Positions 1 through 10,553 of a DNA stretch of 64,000 nucleotides are shown in pieces. A program made the translations under genes and the position numbers. A model generated the notes under the pieces. The model did no database searches, was not told the origin of the DNA, and worked only from the letters and a program-made list of their open reading frames with translations. Source of the DNA: Nymphaea colorata (lineage: Eukaryota > Streptophyta > Magnoliopsida > Nymphaeales > Nymphaeaceae); the NCBI RefSeq assembly GCF_008831285.2, contig NC_045138.2:11172571-11236570 (forward strand), written 5' to 3'. How positions within the stretch are numbered: position 1 is the first letter of the stretch; each line of letters opens with the position of its first letter.

Positions 1-234
1 TATTTTTTTCATTGTTTGATCTCCTCTTATTTTAGGTATTTAAAATTACTCATAAATGCAATATAATGCTTATTACTTTACATTTTTATATTTTTAACTA
101 GATTTTTTTAATATATTCTTATTAGTTTCTCATTTATTGTACATTTACTTAACATTTTCTATGTTTTTAAAAAACTCTGAGATTTTCCTTGCCAAAAAGT
201 ATCCGAGAAAAATCTCATCGGTAAAAATCCGAGA

Positions 235-450
235 ACGATTGTTGTGGCTATGCGTCAATCTTAAGCTAAATTATCTTAGTAAGCTGGATGGAACAAAGTC
301 AACTATAGAACAGTGCCAAAAATCATGAAGTAAATCTATAGTCATGCTTATGTGTGAAGTTTCGAGAAAATATAAATACAAAGGCGAGCTGATTCAGGCT
401 ACACAAAATAGATTTCATAGTAATATTTTGAAAAAATAGCAAAACCGAAA
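235..450 (+). pseudogene. hAT transposase relic (short fragment)
   Basis: Translated pieces in shifting frames resemble the middle of the hAT transposase found at 52-55 kb. A KSTIEQCQ stretch near 300-325 corresponds to KSAIDQCQ at about 53.96 kb, followed after frameshifts by SHAYV and an I-x-x-T-Q/K-x-R/I stretch matching NHAYV and RPTQTRF. Stops and frame changes show that it is dead. No terminal repeats are visible and the fragment may continue to the left of the window. The similarity is by eye and short, so confidence is moderate. Confidence 0.5.
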
Positions 451-1128
451 AATGCTTTGAGAAAAATGTCCTATTTGAAAGAACCAGCCAATTTCACTGT
501 TGTTGGTGTTTCTAAATGCGTGAAGGAAGGAAGAGAAGACACAGGAATTACACAAAGGGCCATCTGCAGCAACTCAGGACATGTCCTAATATATGTCCAA
601 GCCTGTGAAACAAGGCGCAGCAAAGCGGAAGCAGTAGGACCAAAATCATGAAGTAGATATTATCTATAAACATATATGACAAAGTTAATTAATCTAACAC
701 ACAGAGGAAATAGGAAAAAAATAGATGTGCACATCTTTACAAACGAGAGAACCAATATCTTGGCTTCTAGCATCAATTGTGTATGGGCATACATATAGCA
801 ATCATTAGAACTTCAACCAGATCTAGCTGAATCAAAACTATGAAGTAGAATGGTAATGGCTCGGCATATGAATCCTTGGCAACATGTGTCCGGCAGGATT
901 CGAAACTTGTCGAGTAAATGTCTGACTCGAGACTGAGCATGATTCACTGCATCGGCGTATGCCTCACGCTCATGTCGGACTCGTTGGATCAATAAAAGAG
1001 GAATCCCCTTATTATATGAACCCGGTCCAAATTGGATCCATTTGCACCAGTCTCGGCCAGTTGACGACGACGGAGCGTTTCGTTGGCATGAACGACGGGT
1101 GGGCGATGTTGTCCAACCATTTCCACGT
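451..1128. other. Upstream region of the PPR gene; no gene seen
   Basis: No coding sequence of recognisable family. A 64-codon open frame at 457-651 has no family hallmark. The frame of the downstream PPR gene stays open back to about 1042 but holds no ATG before 1129. The motif CAAAA(A)TCATGAAGTA occurs near 317 and 642, with a looser version near 833. This stretch should contain the promoter and 5' leader of the PPR gene, but I see no convincing TATA box. Confidence 0.4.
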
Positions 1129-2988
1129 ATGAATTCTTTCGCCAAAGCTGTGCCGAACGTCCAAAGAAGCTGTTCGAATTTGATTGACGATTTCAGCAGG
1201 TTCTGCTATGGAAGAAATCTTGAAAAGGCCATCACCAGGATGCATTTGCTCGAGGAGCATGGTGTTTTCGCTCACTATCTCACTTACGCTGAGCTCATCA
1301 GGTGCTGTGTGGACAGAGGAGCACTCTCTCAAGGTAAACTCGTTCACCAACATATTTCCTCAAATGGGTATCGCCCTAATACGTTTCTGCTCAACAATCT
1401 ACTCAATATGTACGTTAGATTCAATTGTTTGGCTGATGCACGTAAACTGTTCGAGGGAATACCCCAGAGAAATGTCGTCTCCTGGACAACAATGATTACC
1501 TCCTGCGTCGATCATGGTTCCGATGATGAAGCATTGGAGCTTTTGGTTCGGATGTATAGAGACGGAACAAGACCAAACATGTTCACGTTTTCTTCTGTTC
1601 TTCGAGCTTGTCACGACTTGAGAACCCTGCAGCACTTGCAAGGTCGTATCATACAGAGTGGGTTGGAATCGGATGTCTTTGTTAGAAGTTCTTTGATCGA
1701 CACGTACGCTAAGTGTGGTAGCTTGAGTGATGCATATGACGTTTTTAACGAAATGGTTACTGGCGATTTGGTTGTGTGGAATTCTGTCATTGGTGCTGTG
1801 GCTCAGAATGGTGATGGCGATCAAGCTGTCGACCTTTTTAAGCAGATGAAACGTGTTGGATTCATACCGAATCAGGCAACTCTCGCCAGTGCTTTTAGAG
1901 CTTGTACTAGCTTAGTGCTTTTAGAGGTGGGCACGCAAGTGCATGCTCATGTTATCAAGTCTGAAAGAGATTTGATTGTGGAAAATGCTCTTCTGGATAT
2001 GTACTGCAAGTGTGGAAATCTTGGAGAGGCAAAAACTGCATTTACAAGGATGGTTGTCAAGGACGTCATTTCTTGGAGCACGATGATAGTTGGCATGGCT
2101 CAAAATGGTTTTAGCAAGGAAGGTCTGCATCTTTTTGAGTTGATGTTGAAGTCGGGGACAAATCCAAATGGTATTACCCTTGTTGGGGTTCTGTTTGCCT
2201 GCAGTCATGCTGGTCTGGTTGATGAAGGATGGCATTTCTTTAGATCAATGAAAAGGCTTTATGGGATAGAACCTCAAATGGAGCATCACTGTTGCATGGT
2301 TGATCTTCTTGGACGTGCAGGGAAGCTTGATGAAGCAATCAATTTCATTCATGAAACGCCAGGTAAAACTGATGCTGTTATCTGGAGGGCACTCCTTGGA
2401 GCATGCAGGGTTCATGGAAACGTCAAGCTTGCAGCTTATGTTGCAAATCAAGTTCTTGAACTGGAACCTGATGACGAGGGAACTTACATACTATTGTCAA
2501 ATATTTATGCTGCTTCCTCCAACTGGAATGATGTTTCTCGAGTTAGGAAGTCCATGAGAGACAGAGGAGTAAGAAAAGAGCCTGGTTGCAGTTGGATTGA
2601 AGTTGACAGAAAGCTGCATGCATTTACTTTAGGCGATAAATCACATCCCCAGATGGAGGCGATCAGCAATGAAATTGATAGACTGATCCAGAGAATAAGC
2701 AGCTTTGGCTACCTTCCTGATACAAATTTCGTATTGCATGATATTGAAAATGAACAGAAAGAAGATTCACTGCGTTATCATAGTGAGAAACTGGCAGTGG
2801 CCTTTGGCCTGATCAGTATTACTAAGGAAAAACCTATTAGGATCATGAAGAACCTAAGAATATGTGGGGATTGTCATAATTTTGTTAAACTTGTTGCAAA
2901 AAGTGAAAGTAGGACAATTGTGGTAAGGGATGCCATCCGTTTCCATCATTTCAAAGATGGTGCTTGTTCCTGCAGGGATTACTGGTGA
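1129..2988 (+). CDS. REME1: DYW-type PPR protein, REME1 / At2g03880-like (mitochondrial RNA editing factor)
   Basis: Intronless gene of 619 codons. I place the start at ATG 1129 (MNSFAKAV); the frame is open upstream to about 1042 but lacks another ATG. The protein is a run of PLS-type pentatricopeptide repeats (for example RNVVSWTTMI, DLVVWNSVIG and DVISWSTMIV modules), then E/E+ motifs (KKEPGCSWIEV-like) and a C-terminal DYW domain. The deaminase-like zinc signature is present: HSE at 551-553, CxxC at 579-582, and the protein ends in DYW (617-619). Order and wording match Arabidopsis At2g03880 (REME1, about 630 aa), which is needed for efficient C-to-U editing of mitochondrial transcripts. 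Ortholog assignment is by remembered similarity; the family call is near certain. The N-terminus is basic and Ser-rich, fitting an organelle presequence. Confidence 0.9.
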   Translation: MNSFAKAVPNVQRSCSNLIDDFSRFCYGRNLEKAITRMHLLEEHGVFAHYLTYAELIRCCVDRGALSQGKLVHQHISSNGYRPNTFLLNNLLNMYVRFNCLADARKLFEGIPQRNVVSWTTMITSCVDHGSDDEALELLVRMYRDGTRPNMFTFSSVLRACHDLRTLQHLQGRIIQSGLESDVFVRSSLIDTYAKCGSLSDAYDVFNEMVTGDLVVWNSVIGAVAQNGDGDQAVDLFKQMKRVGFIPNQATLASAFRACTSLVLLEVGTQVHAHVIKSERDLIVENALLDMYCKCGNLGEAKTAFTRMVVKDVISWSTMIVGMAQNGFSKEGLHLFELMLKSGTNPNGITLVGVLFACSHAGLVDEGWHFFRSMKRLYGIEPQMEHHCCMVDLLGRAGKLDEAINFIHETPGKTDAVIWRALLGACRVHGNVKLAAYVANQVLELEPDDEGTYILLSNIYAASSNWNDVSRVRKSMRDRGVRKEPGCSWIEVDRKLHAFTLGDKSHPQMEAISNEIDRLIQRISSFGYLPDTNFVLHDIENEQKEDSLRYHSEKLAVAFGLISITKEKPIRIMKNLRICGDCHNFVKLVAKSESRTIVVRDAIRFHHFKDGACSCRDYW

Positions 2989-3527
2989 AAACGTGGACTT
3001 CAGAAACTCTTTTCTGAAATTTCTACTGCTTGATGGTTGCTGTCAGAATCCTGAAGAGCATGTTTTAAGCCTCTAGAAGCACTCTGTGTATATAGTTTAC
3101 CAATCTTCTAAATTCACCGAAGAAAGTGGGGATGCTTGGATCACAATAATTCCAGCTCTTGGAGCCATATTGCCTGTTGAGGAAATTTATCTGGCACTGC
3201 AATTTATTAAGTTGCGTATGGTTGACATTACCAAGTTTAAATTAAACTATATTCTTGGAGTTCTGACTTTGAACATCTCCATCTTGTTAACCAGTAAACA
3301 ACAGAAGCCACCCTGTGATCTTGTGCAGAGCGATTGTAGTTAATCATCCCTAATCCATATTTAACCAGCTTTGGCAGGTCTCGCGTTATAGTTGTTCCAA
3401 CAGATCAATGATGACACCGACTCAGGATCGCTGGTACCTGTATGCAAAATTTGGTTGACCAATTTTATTGGACTTCAAAAGTTTGGAAGGCCCACAATGG
3501 GCTTGCAATTCTCTACCCATGCATTCT
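2989..3527. other. 3' flank of the PPR gene; no gene seen
   Basis: Probable 3' UTR and downstream spacer. No polyadenylation signal stands out and the short open frames have no family features. It ends at the left terminus of a decayed hAT element. Confidence 0.4.
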
Positions 3528-3803
3528 AAATGTTATCCACATCGTAGGATATGTACGTATCGTACAGGTTTAGAAAACCTATATGGTACGCTTATGATAA
3601 ATGATATGCTCATGTATCATAAGTATATTGCTCGTATGCAAGTGATACTCCTTCATTTTTTTCGTACGATACAAGACAAAAATGCAAAAGGAACCAGAGG
3701 CCTCTTTTTGCGTGTGTATTTTTAAATGTTACTCTTCCTTCCTCCCTCTTTCTAAACATTCTATAAGCCGTAGAAGGGAGAGGTTTTGCCAGTTTTCAAC
3801 CAA

Positions 3804-3825
3804 AAGAGAGAGAGAGAGAGAGAGA
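3804..3825. repeat. (GA)n microsatellite
   Basis: Uninterrupted AG/GA dinucleotide run inside the 5' part of the degenerate hAT copy. Confidence 0.9.
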
Positions 3826-4012
3826 AACCAGCGATTTGTTGGAGAACTCGCGGTGGGAAAAGTTTTCTCATGGTGTGAATGGTGTGAGGCTTGGAGAAAG
3901 ATGGATAAATCATTGATTTCTCTTATTTCTTACAATTAATTGTAGGTTTTACTTGTTTTGTGAAGATATTAACAGATCTTGTTTGGCAATGGTGTATAAG
4001 GGTGGATCCCAA

Positions 4013-4290
4013 TAAGGCTGGGCGTCGGGCCGGGTTTGGGGCAGGAAATTCTCGGCCCGTGCCGGGCATGGGCCCGACAGCCAGGCCCGGGTCGGCCCGG
4101 TAAGTTAAAAATATATATATATTTTAATTTTTTTGTTTTAATAATATTTTTTTATTCTTAATAAATATATTTTATATTAAAAAATGTTATTTTATAATTA
4201 AAAAATATTTTTTAAATTTAAATGGGCCGGGTTGGGCCCGGAACGAGACCCGGGCCGGCCCTTACCGGGCCGGGCCGATACCCACCACTA
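4013..4290. mobile_element. 278-bp GC-ended MITE of hAT type
   Basis: The element is flanked by perfect 8-bp direct repeats GATCCCAA at 4005-4012 and 4291-4298, the target-duplication size of hAT elements. Ends are imperfect inverted repeats: TAAGGCTGGGCGTCGGGCC on the left and, on the opposite strand, TAGTGGTGGGTATCGGCCC on the right. GC-rich arms (runs of CGGGCC/GGCCCG) enclose an AT-rich core at about 4105-4220. It carries no coding sequence. It sits within the decayed hAT element, just after the WQWC segment, so it inserted later. Confidence 0.85.
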
Positions 4291-6570
4291 GATCCCAAAG
4301 ATTTGTTAAAAATGAAGTATAATTTTTGTAAGCAAATGATATCAAGATGAATTTCTCATTTAAACACCATTTAACTGGTACACACTAAGATGTGGCTCAG
4401 TGCACTATTTCCCCGTAGAACTCATTGCCACCCTATGTGAAAGATCAACATATGAAACTTATTAATGTCGTGAAAGCAAATAAGATTGAGAAAAACAATG
4501 AATGAGGCTGAAACAGGATCTGAGGAGCTTTATGAAGAGGAAGGAAGCAAAGGTGAAGATGTTGAGCTCGAAAAAGAGGATGTTGGTCGAACAAGTAAAG
4601 GGAAATATAATATATAGAGGCTGTTTTTCAACTTCAGCTAGAAAGGAAAGAGGTGCATGTCTAGGTCTAGGTATAAGTACAACTTTACCAAGATGTGGGC
4701 AGGAGTCTTGGTTGTACTAGTAGAACTGGTGGTAAAGTACCAATTGGGAGGTCAAATATTGGAATTGGTTCGATCAAATTTTTTTTCCAGTTTATATTGC
4801 TGCAAGTGTTCAGCCTAAGATTTGTATAATCATGTGTTCAAGGGACATTGTCAATGCAAAAAAGATACTATAGGGAGGTGGTTCTATGATGTATGCATTC
4901 CTTTTAATGTAGCCAACTCTGTTCATTTTCAGCCTATATCAATGTGATCACTTTTATAGGTCACAGGTATAAAATATCCACTTATCATAAATTGTGAAGC
5001 AACACTCTTAATAATGCAGTTAAAGATGTCGAGACATATTAAAATAAGCTGGAATGACACATGATGTAGTGTGATGACAAACATGCTATACATAAAGAAC
5101 AAAACTTTGCCCCTTCGGTATAATGTTGTTAAAATCCACTGATTTGTTTGATATTTCTAAGGTTCTTGTTGTTTTCTAAGATATTTTTGATAAAATTGTA
5201 TAAGAAGTTGAGAAAAAAAATGTCATGCAATTTATTACATATAATACGACAAATTATAAAACTACAAGTGAAATGTTGCAGCACAATATATGACATTTTA
5301 TTACAGTCTATGTGTTGTTCACTATGTAAATCTAATGCTTCAAGATAGTTCAAAGATGTTGAGAAATAATGAAGTTTATCTATATTCATGCATCAGTTTT
5401 GAACTTGATAAAAAAAATTCACAAATGGGGTTGAATCGATTCAACCTATATAAACATAATTTGCCACAAATGTTTTGACTGTGCATGGTATAGTCAAGTA
5501 GAGAAATCCTCTTAGCAAATATTTTCAAGTGACGATTGGGCTTCATGTCCACTACATATAAAAGAAAGGCAACAATAGTTGTGGATACTAATCATATGTG
5601 AACTTATTAAAGATTTGTATACTTTTAGTGAAAGTCCCTCGTGAAGTTAGACCTCCTATTGGATATTGATGTGAGGCTATAGACAAAGCAATGGAGGTCA
5701 TTAGAAATAATTTGAAAGAAACAAAAAAAAAAAGTGGTACATGCCTATATAGAAAATTGTAAATGAAAAGTAGTATGGACAACTTCATTGTCTACTTCAT
5801 ATAGCAGCCTACTATGTAAATCCTGCTAGTAGAATTCTTCCTTCTTTTATTGAATGATAAAGAGGTTGAGCATGGTATGTTGTACTGTATTAAGATATTG
5901 TTTAGTGAAAAAACAAAATGTTGTCCACATATTGATCAGTAAATATGATACTTGTTATGGTAACATCGGGAGATGTACAACAATTTGATGCAAGACAACC
6001 TTGTGTCTAGGTAGTAGAAAAAACAGATGTTATCTTATCTACTTTTTGTTTGTTATTATTTGTGGTTTCTCATACTTCATGTATTTAGTATTTACTTTCC
6101 TGAAGTGGATTTCAGCATGTCCATAGTAAGAAGCGAAATAGATTGGAAGATAAAAGGTTGATTGACTTTGTCTTCATCGGATACAATATGAAGTTAAGAC
6201 AAATGTAAGTTAAATATGTTTGTTATACAAAATTGCAAATTAGAATATGTATTTTAACAATTTGTTAATTTTTTTTTCTTGTTGAACTTTAAGCAATTAG
6301 AAGCAGCATTTGTAAAGAAGTATCACACTCGGTTTGATCTCATGAGGATAGACAATTTTGATGTATTGTATTCTTGAGTTGAAAAGAATCATCTGCTATC
6401 CTTGAAGAGGATGATTATGATTTTCTAAATATTGAAGGAGCAGCAGAGCTTTTGAAGAAGGAGAGCCATGGAATGTTGGTGATGACATTCCATTAGAAGG
6501 AATTGAAATAATTAATGAAGAAAATGATAATGAACATGAGGATGAGGGACTAGCCACTTGATGACTTGTA

Positions 6571-9450
6571 CAAGAAAAATATAACTTAATGGTTGTATGC
6601 TTTGCAGAAATGAGAAAGAAAGTTTTTTCATATTCCTGAAGTTATACCCATGTATGTTGCATTAAATTCTAAGTTGACTTACCAAGAAAAATCATCCCTG
6701 TTTCTTTACTGTGCGAGTCCCTAAAAATATATAAAGTTATTTCCTCATTTAAGTATTGATCTTAGTGACTTCTAACTATGTTTTAAAGATATATATATTA
6801 GTGTTGATATTTTATTATAGTGTCTAGAGTCATTGAAACATATAAAAAAAATAGTCAATTTTGGTGCAAAAGGCATTAGTAGTGAAGAATGATAATGTGT
6901 CAATTCATTGTTGTTCAAATTTATTGTCGACAAGTTGTCCCACTTTGTAAGAAACTTTTAATATCATTGTAAATATGGAGCACAATGGAAGTTTTAGTTT
7001 CATATATGTTCGATCTCTAAAGTCTAAGGATCCGCCCATTATGGGTAGCATAGGATCTAGACTCGATATTGAATGTCCTAACGCAGGATTTTTTGTTGTC
7101 TCATGAGTCATGATGAGAAAATTGAAACCAAAAAAGAATTCATAGAGGCACAAAGGAAAGGAAACTTAACGCATGAATTGAATGCACACATTTGGGAGAT
7201 ATATACATCGTCTCTTTCATTCTAATGGTGGGGAATGTGTGCATTGCAGTGAAGATTGTGGATAGTTGCGTCTTCTTCATTGTTGGATAGGGCTGTCTCT
7301 GTTGGGTTATAGAGTTGTCTTTCTGCTGTTGGTTAGACCTGAAAGGTAAGCTTTTTGCCCATGTTTGATTTATATTATGTGGGCATGTGTTTTATAGATT
7401 TGACAATTAGCATTACATGTGGTGACATGGTTTATAAAGACTCGTGAATTTATTGTTAAATGCAGTTAGGCCGTACAAGCTAATGTTATTTAATGAAAAA
7501 ACTACAAGCAGGTGCTGCTCAAACTTTCACCTTCATCAAATGGCTGCTCAAGTTTGGAGCCATCCCCCGTGGAGTTAGTGCAAAGCTAAAATGCAACTAG
7601 TTTTTGTTTTGAATTCCCAAACTGTCAACTGCAAAAGGAAAGTCACCAAGAGTCACCAGCACACAATATGAAGCCTAAGTGAGAGCGACATCCTGACACA
7701 TCGAAAAAAATAAGCCTTGTATTTGAGACGAGGAGTTGGACAGAGGCTTCAACTTTCTGATGGACGTTGGAAAACCCCGCTCAACCGAAGTCTTTAGAAT
7801 TGACAATGCCTACCTCGCCGGACATAATTTTTGCGAAGGTGGGCATCTTCAGCCATGTCTGAGGATCAGTCGATATGAGGCTAATCGATGATAATATTGC
7901 CATGTAGCAGTCATCCAATGGGCCAGATCCTTTCCAAAAACCAGTTCAGACCTTGAGAACATCATTTTTGCAGCTGAAGCTTAATTTCACTTTTTCCTTT
8001 ATTTTTGAAGATAGGCGAAGGGGGAAGATTGATCGGTCTTTTTGGGGTGTGAGATTTGAGGGCGTCTAAGGTGGCGATCAGACGGGTTGCAGCTTAGCTT
8101 CCTAATTTCTGCAAACCCTGCTGTACTCCACTCCATTACGCCCGTTTCACAGAAGGGCAGGCCGCGACCTCTTTGTATTTTTAACTTCTTGTTTCATTAC
8201 CTTTAGGAATGGCGGTACCCACAGCCACCAAACTTGGCAAAATGCTTGAGCGCAGATGTGTAATTATTCTTTTTGTTGTTTAAATGTGGATTAAGCTATT
8301 GTGTTTCAATTAAGCTGATGCAGAGTGGGCTGTGCTTGCACGTTGCAGGACGTATTTAATATGAAGGTGCATCATGGGGACCGGGACGTGATGGTCCCTG
8401 CCATCATATGCAAGTGGGGAATTGGCATCTTCAGCTTTTGGTCGATGAGAAAAAATTGGAAAATGGAGTCTCCTTCCACGGTAGAAAGTCAAAGTTTCCA
8501 CCCAACCCGTCCTTTTTTTTTAGCGGCTGTTTCACAATAGGAACAACATTGTGTTATTGTTCCATGAATCTATCCTAAAAATTAGAGCATATTCATAAAA
8601 CATTTTTCTAAATATTTTATGATCATAACTTAATTTTTGGAATAGATTTGTGGAAAAGTAACATATTTTTACTGTTACTAAAGGACCTTTTGACAATATA
8701 CTTTTGGTGTTGAAATGGACAGTGACTACATACCAGCCCTTACCCCAAGCCACAACGCCAACCTTCTTGGGGACGAGGAAGTCTCACTCCACTCCCCGTG
8801 ATAGTACCCAAGCGAGAAGAGTTCATCGGAAAGAATAAGGCCTCCTAGAAAAAGATATGGGAGTGCTTGCATGGAGATCGATGGTTGTGGTTGTGGACCT
8901 TCTCAAAAAAGAGTACCGTTCAAAGCATTAGGAGGGGATTGAAGCAAAATTCGTGGCTACCTGCTACCTTCCCTACAGTCATTCGGATGATTGGAATATG
9001 AGGAATAGGGTAATCTAACCTTGTCCTCCAAAGCAGACCAAGTTATTATATGAGAAGCTAAGTTTGTGGCAGGTTCATTTATGATGATGCTGTGTAACTT
9101 TAGTTAGTTGCTCGAACAGAGGTTGCAGCATTGCTGGACCGAGGTTTGTCAATGTACTATCAAGGGGTTCTCTTCCTCAAAAGCGTCTTGAGATATCCTT
9201 CAAAGCCAGCCATTTCTCCTTAGGAGTTAGTGATTGACAATTTTATCTATCAGCATATCTTCGTTGTTCAACATGCATATCATTTCTGATGACAAAACTC
9301 TGTTAAAAATCCTGGCACTTCTCTTTTCTAAATAATGCTGCCTAAAACAGAAATGTACGATGGTACGCGTACACTTTATGGATGCTCTAAAGTATGTCAG
9401 CTACATTTTAGGAAATAAAACAAGAGAAAGTGTCTACACCACGCCCCCCC
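6571..9450. other. Intergenic DNA; no gene recognised
   Basis: AT-rich to about 7.5 kb, then mixed composition. The open frames are short (under about 85 codons), overlap on both strands and show no domain. No terminal repeats or target duplications were found. Some of the left part may be the unrecognised right end of the decayed hAT element. Confidence 0.4.
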
Positions 9451-9459
9451 TCTCTCTCT

Positions 9460-9511
<52 letters not shown>

Positions 9512-9521
9512 GGAGAGAGAG
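9451..9521. repeat. Compound (CT)n-(TA)n-(GA)n microsatellite
   Basis: A CT run, a TA run and a GA run follow each other without spacer, so the whole tract is nearly self-complementary and can fold on itself. Confidence 0.95.
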
Positions 9522-10553
9522 CAGTTGGAAGGGATTGAAAATCGACTGGCCAACTGCACACCGTAGATGTCCAGGTACCAATTCCCCATTCATCAAGAAA
9601 GAGTTACCGTCACTTCAGTCAAGCGGCAAGGAGCACACAACCAATGTCAATCCCTCAAGCCCCATCAACCTGAAACGTAAAGCTGATCTAGCTGCTCCAG
9701 CAAGTTTTTCAATAAATTTATTGCCTTGCAACTGTTGGCAATAAAAATTGTTTCGATATTCTTGGCAAGTCGAAGAGACGGAGACCATCACCAAAGAGTT
9801 CTGCAGCCTACACTGTAAGGAGGCAATGATAGGTATGAGAGGCCAAACTAACACGTAGTCCTCCCATTCCAGTGGTTTCTCTGTTCGGAAAAAAGTTGTG
9901 TTATTCCATTTCCACCATTCCATGGTTCTGTATAAAGATTACTTCACCCTGTTTGCCTTAGTACAGTTGATACATTGGGATTTGATTATTTTTTATGAAT
10001 ATCAACATCCTCACAACATGATGAAAGCTTTTGATAGATGTATCAAGTTGACATTTCGTATTTCAATGAGCAGGACGAGATCAGACTTTCATTCAGCTTG
10101 TAGACTTCCAAACTCACATTGCACCTTGGGTATTTTCCCGGGGCATCTCACTGGTGCCAACAGACATTTGCCCACCATGTTAAACACGCACCTATTCTTA
10201 ATAATTTATATAACCACATTCTATCCTTTACGAGTTTGATTTTTCTGGTGTATAGGTAAAAAGCCTAGTCCAATATGTTGCATTTAGCAGTTGAAAACGT
10301 TGTCATTTGCAAAGGTAACTAATATGCCTTAACTGCGCTGCTAATGAACATGATTGATTTAGCTTCAATGTAATCATATGAGAGTTCACCAAGATCTGCA
10401 CATGCAGACCCTGATAAAAAGTTAGAATCATGACCATCCTGAGATTGAAAACAACTGCCTTTCCTCACAGATAAAAGAATAAAAGTTCAATTTTTCATGA
10501 ACAAGCAAGAAAATAACTCCCAATACTTGTTCTCTCATGGTGAAGAACCACAA
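9522..10553. other. Spacer downstream of the SRF gene
   Basis: Contains the 3' UTR of the minus-strand SRF gene at its right side. Open frames of about 100 codons occur on both strands (9615-9923 minus, 9898-10239 plus) but neither has recognisable domains and they overlap each other, so I do not call genes. Confidence 0.4.

Larger units (their letters stand above)
3528..6570 (+). mobile_element. Degenerate hAT-superfamily transposon
   Basis: The left end (AAATGTTATCCACATCGTA) resembles the CAATGTTATCCGTATCG terminus of the element at 52362, followed by the same kind of hairpin around AGAAAACCTATA. Inside are decayed matches, in order, to the transposase at 52-55 kb: the WQWC start (about 3983), GRWFYDVC for GKWFYDAC (about 4874), a PPIGY...EAIDKAMEVIRNNLKE segment (about 5655) and a dimerisation-region remnant (about 6115-6210), then an acidic tail. 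Stops and frameshifts are everywhere, so no functional protein is possible. I cannot find the right terminus, so the right boundary and the target duplication are unknown. Confidence 0.75.

Noticed and set aside
457-651. 64-codon frame that could be a small gene
   Set aside because: It begins at a non-ATG codon, has no family similarity and lies in probable promoter DNA.
813-1353. Two overlapping minus-strand frames of 110 and 113 codons opposite the start of the PPR gene
   Set aside because: They are the antisense shadow of the REME1-like gene and have no domain of their own.
6571-7500. Right terminus of the decayed hAT copy
   Set aside because: No CAACATTG-type end and no repeat of the left flank (TGCATTCT) could be found, so no boundary is claimed.
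9615-10239. Frames of 102 (minus) and 113 (plus) codons
   Set aside because: They overlap on opposite strands and show no motif, targeting peptide or splice support.
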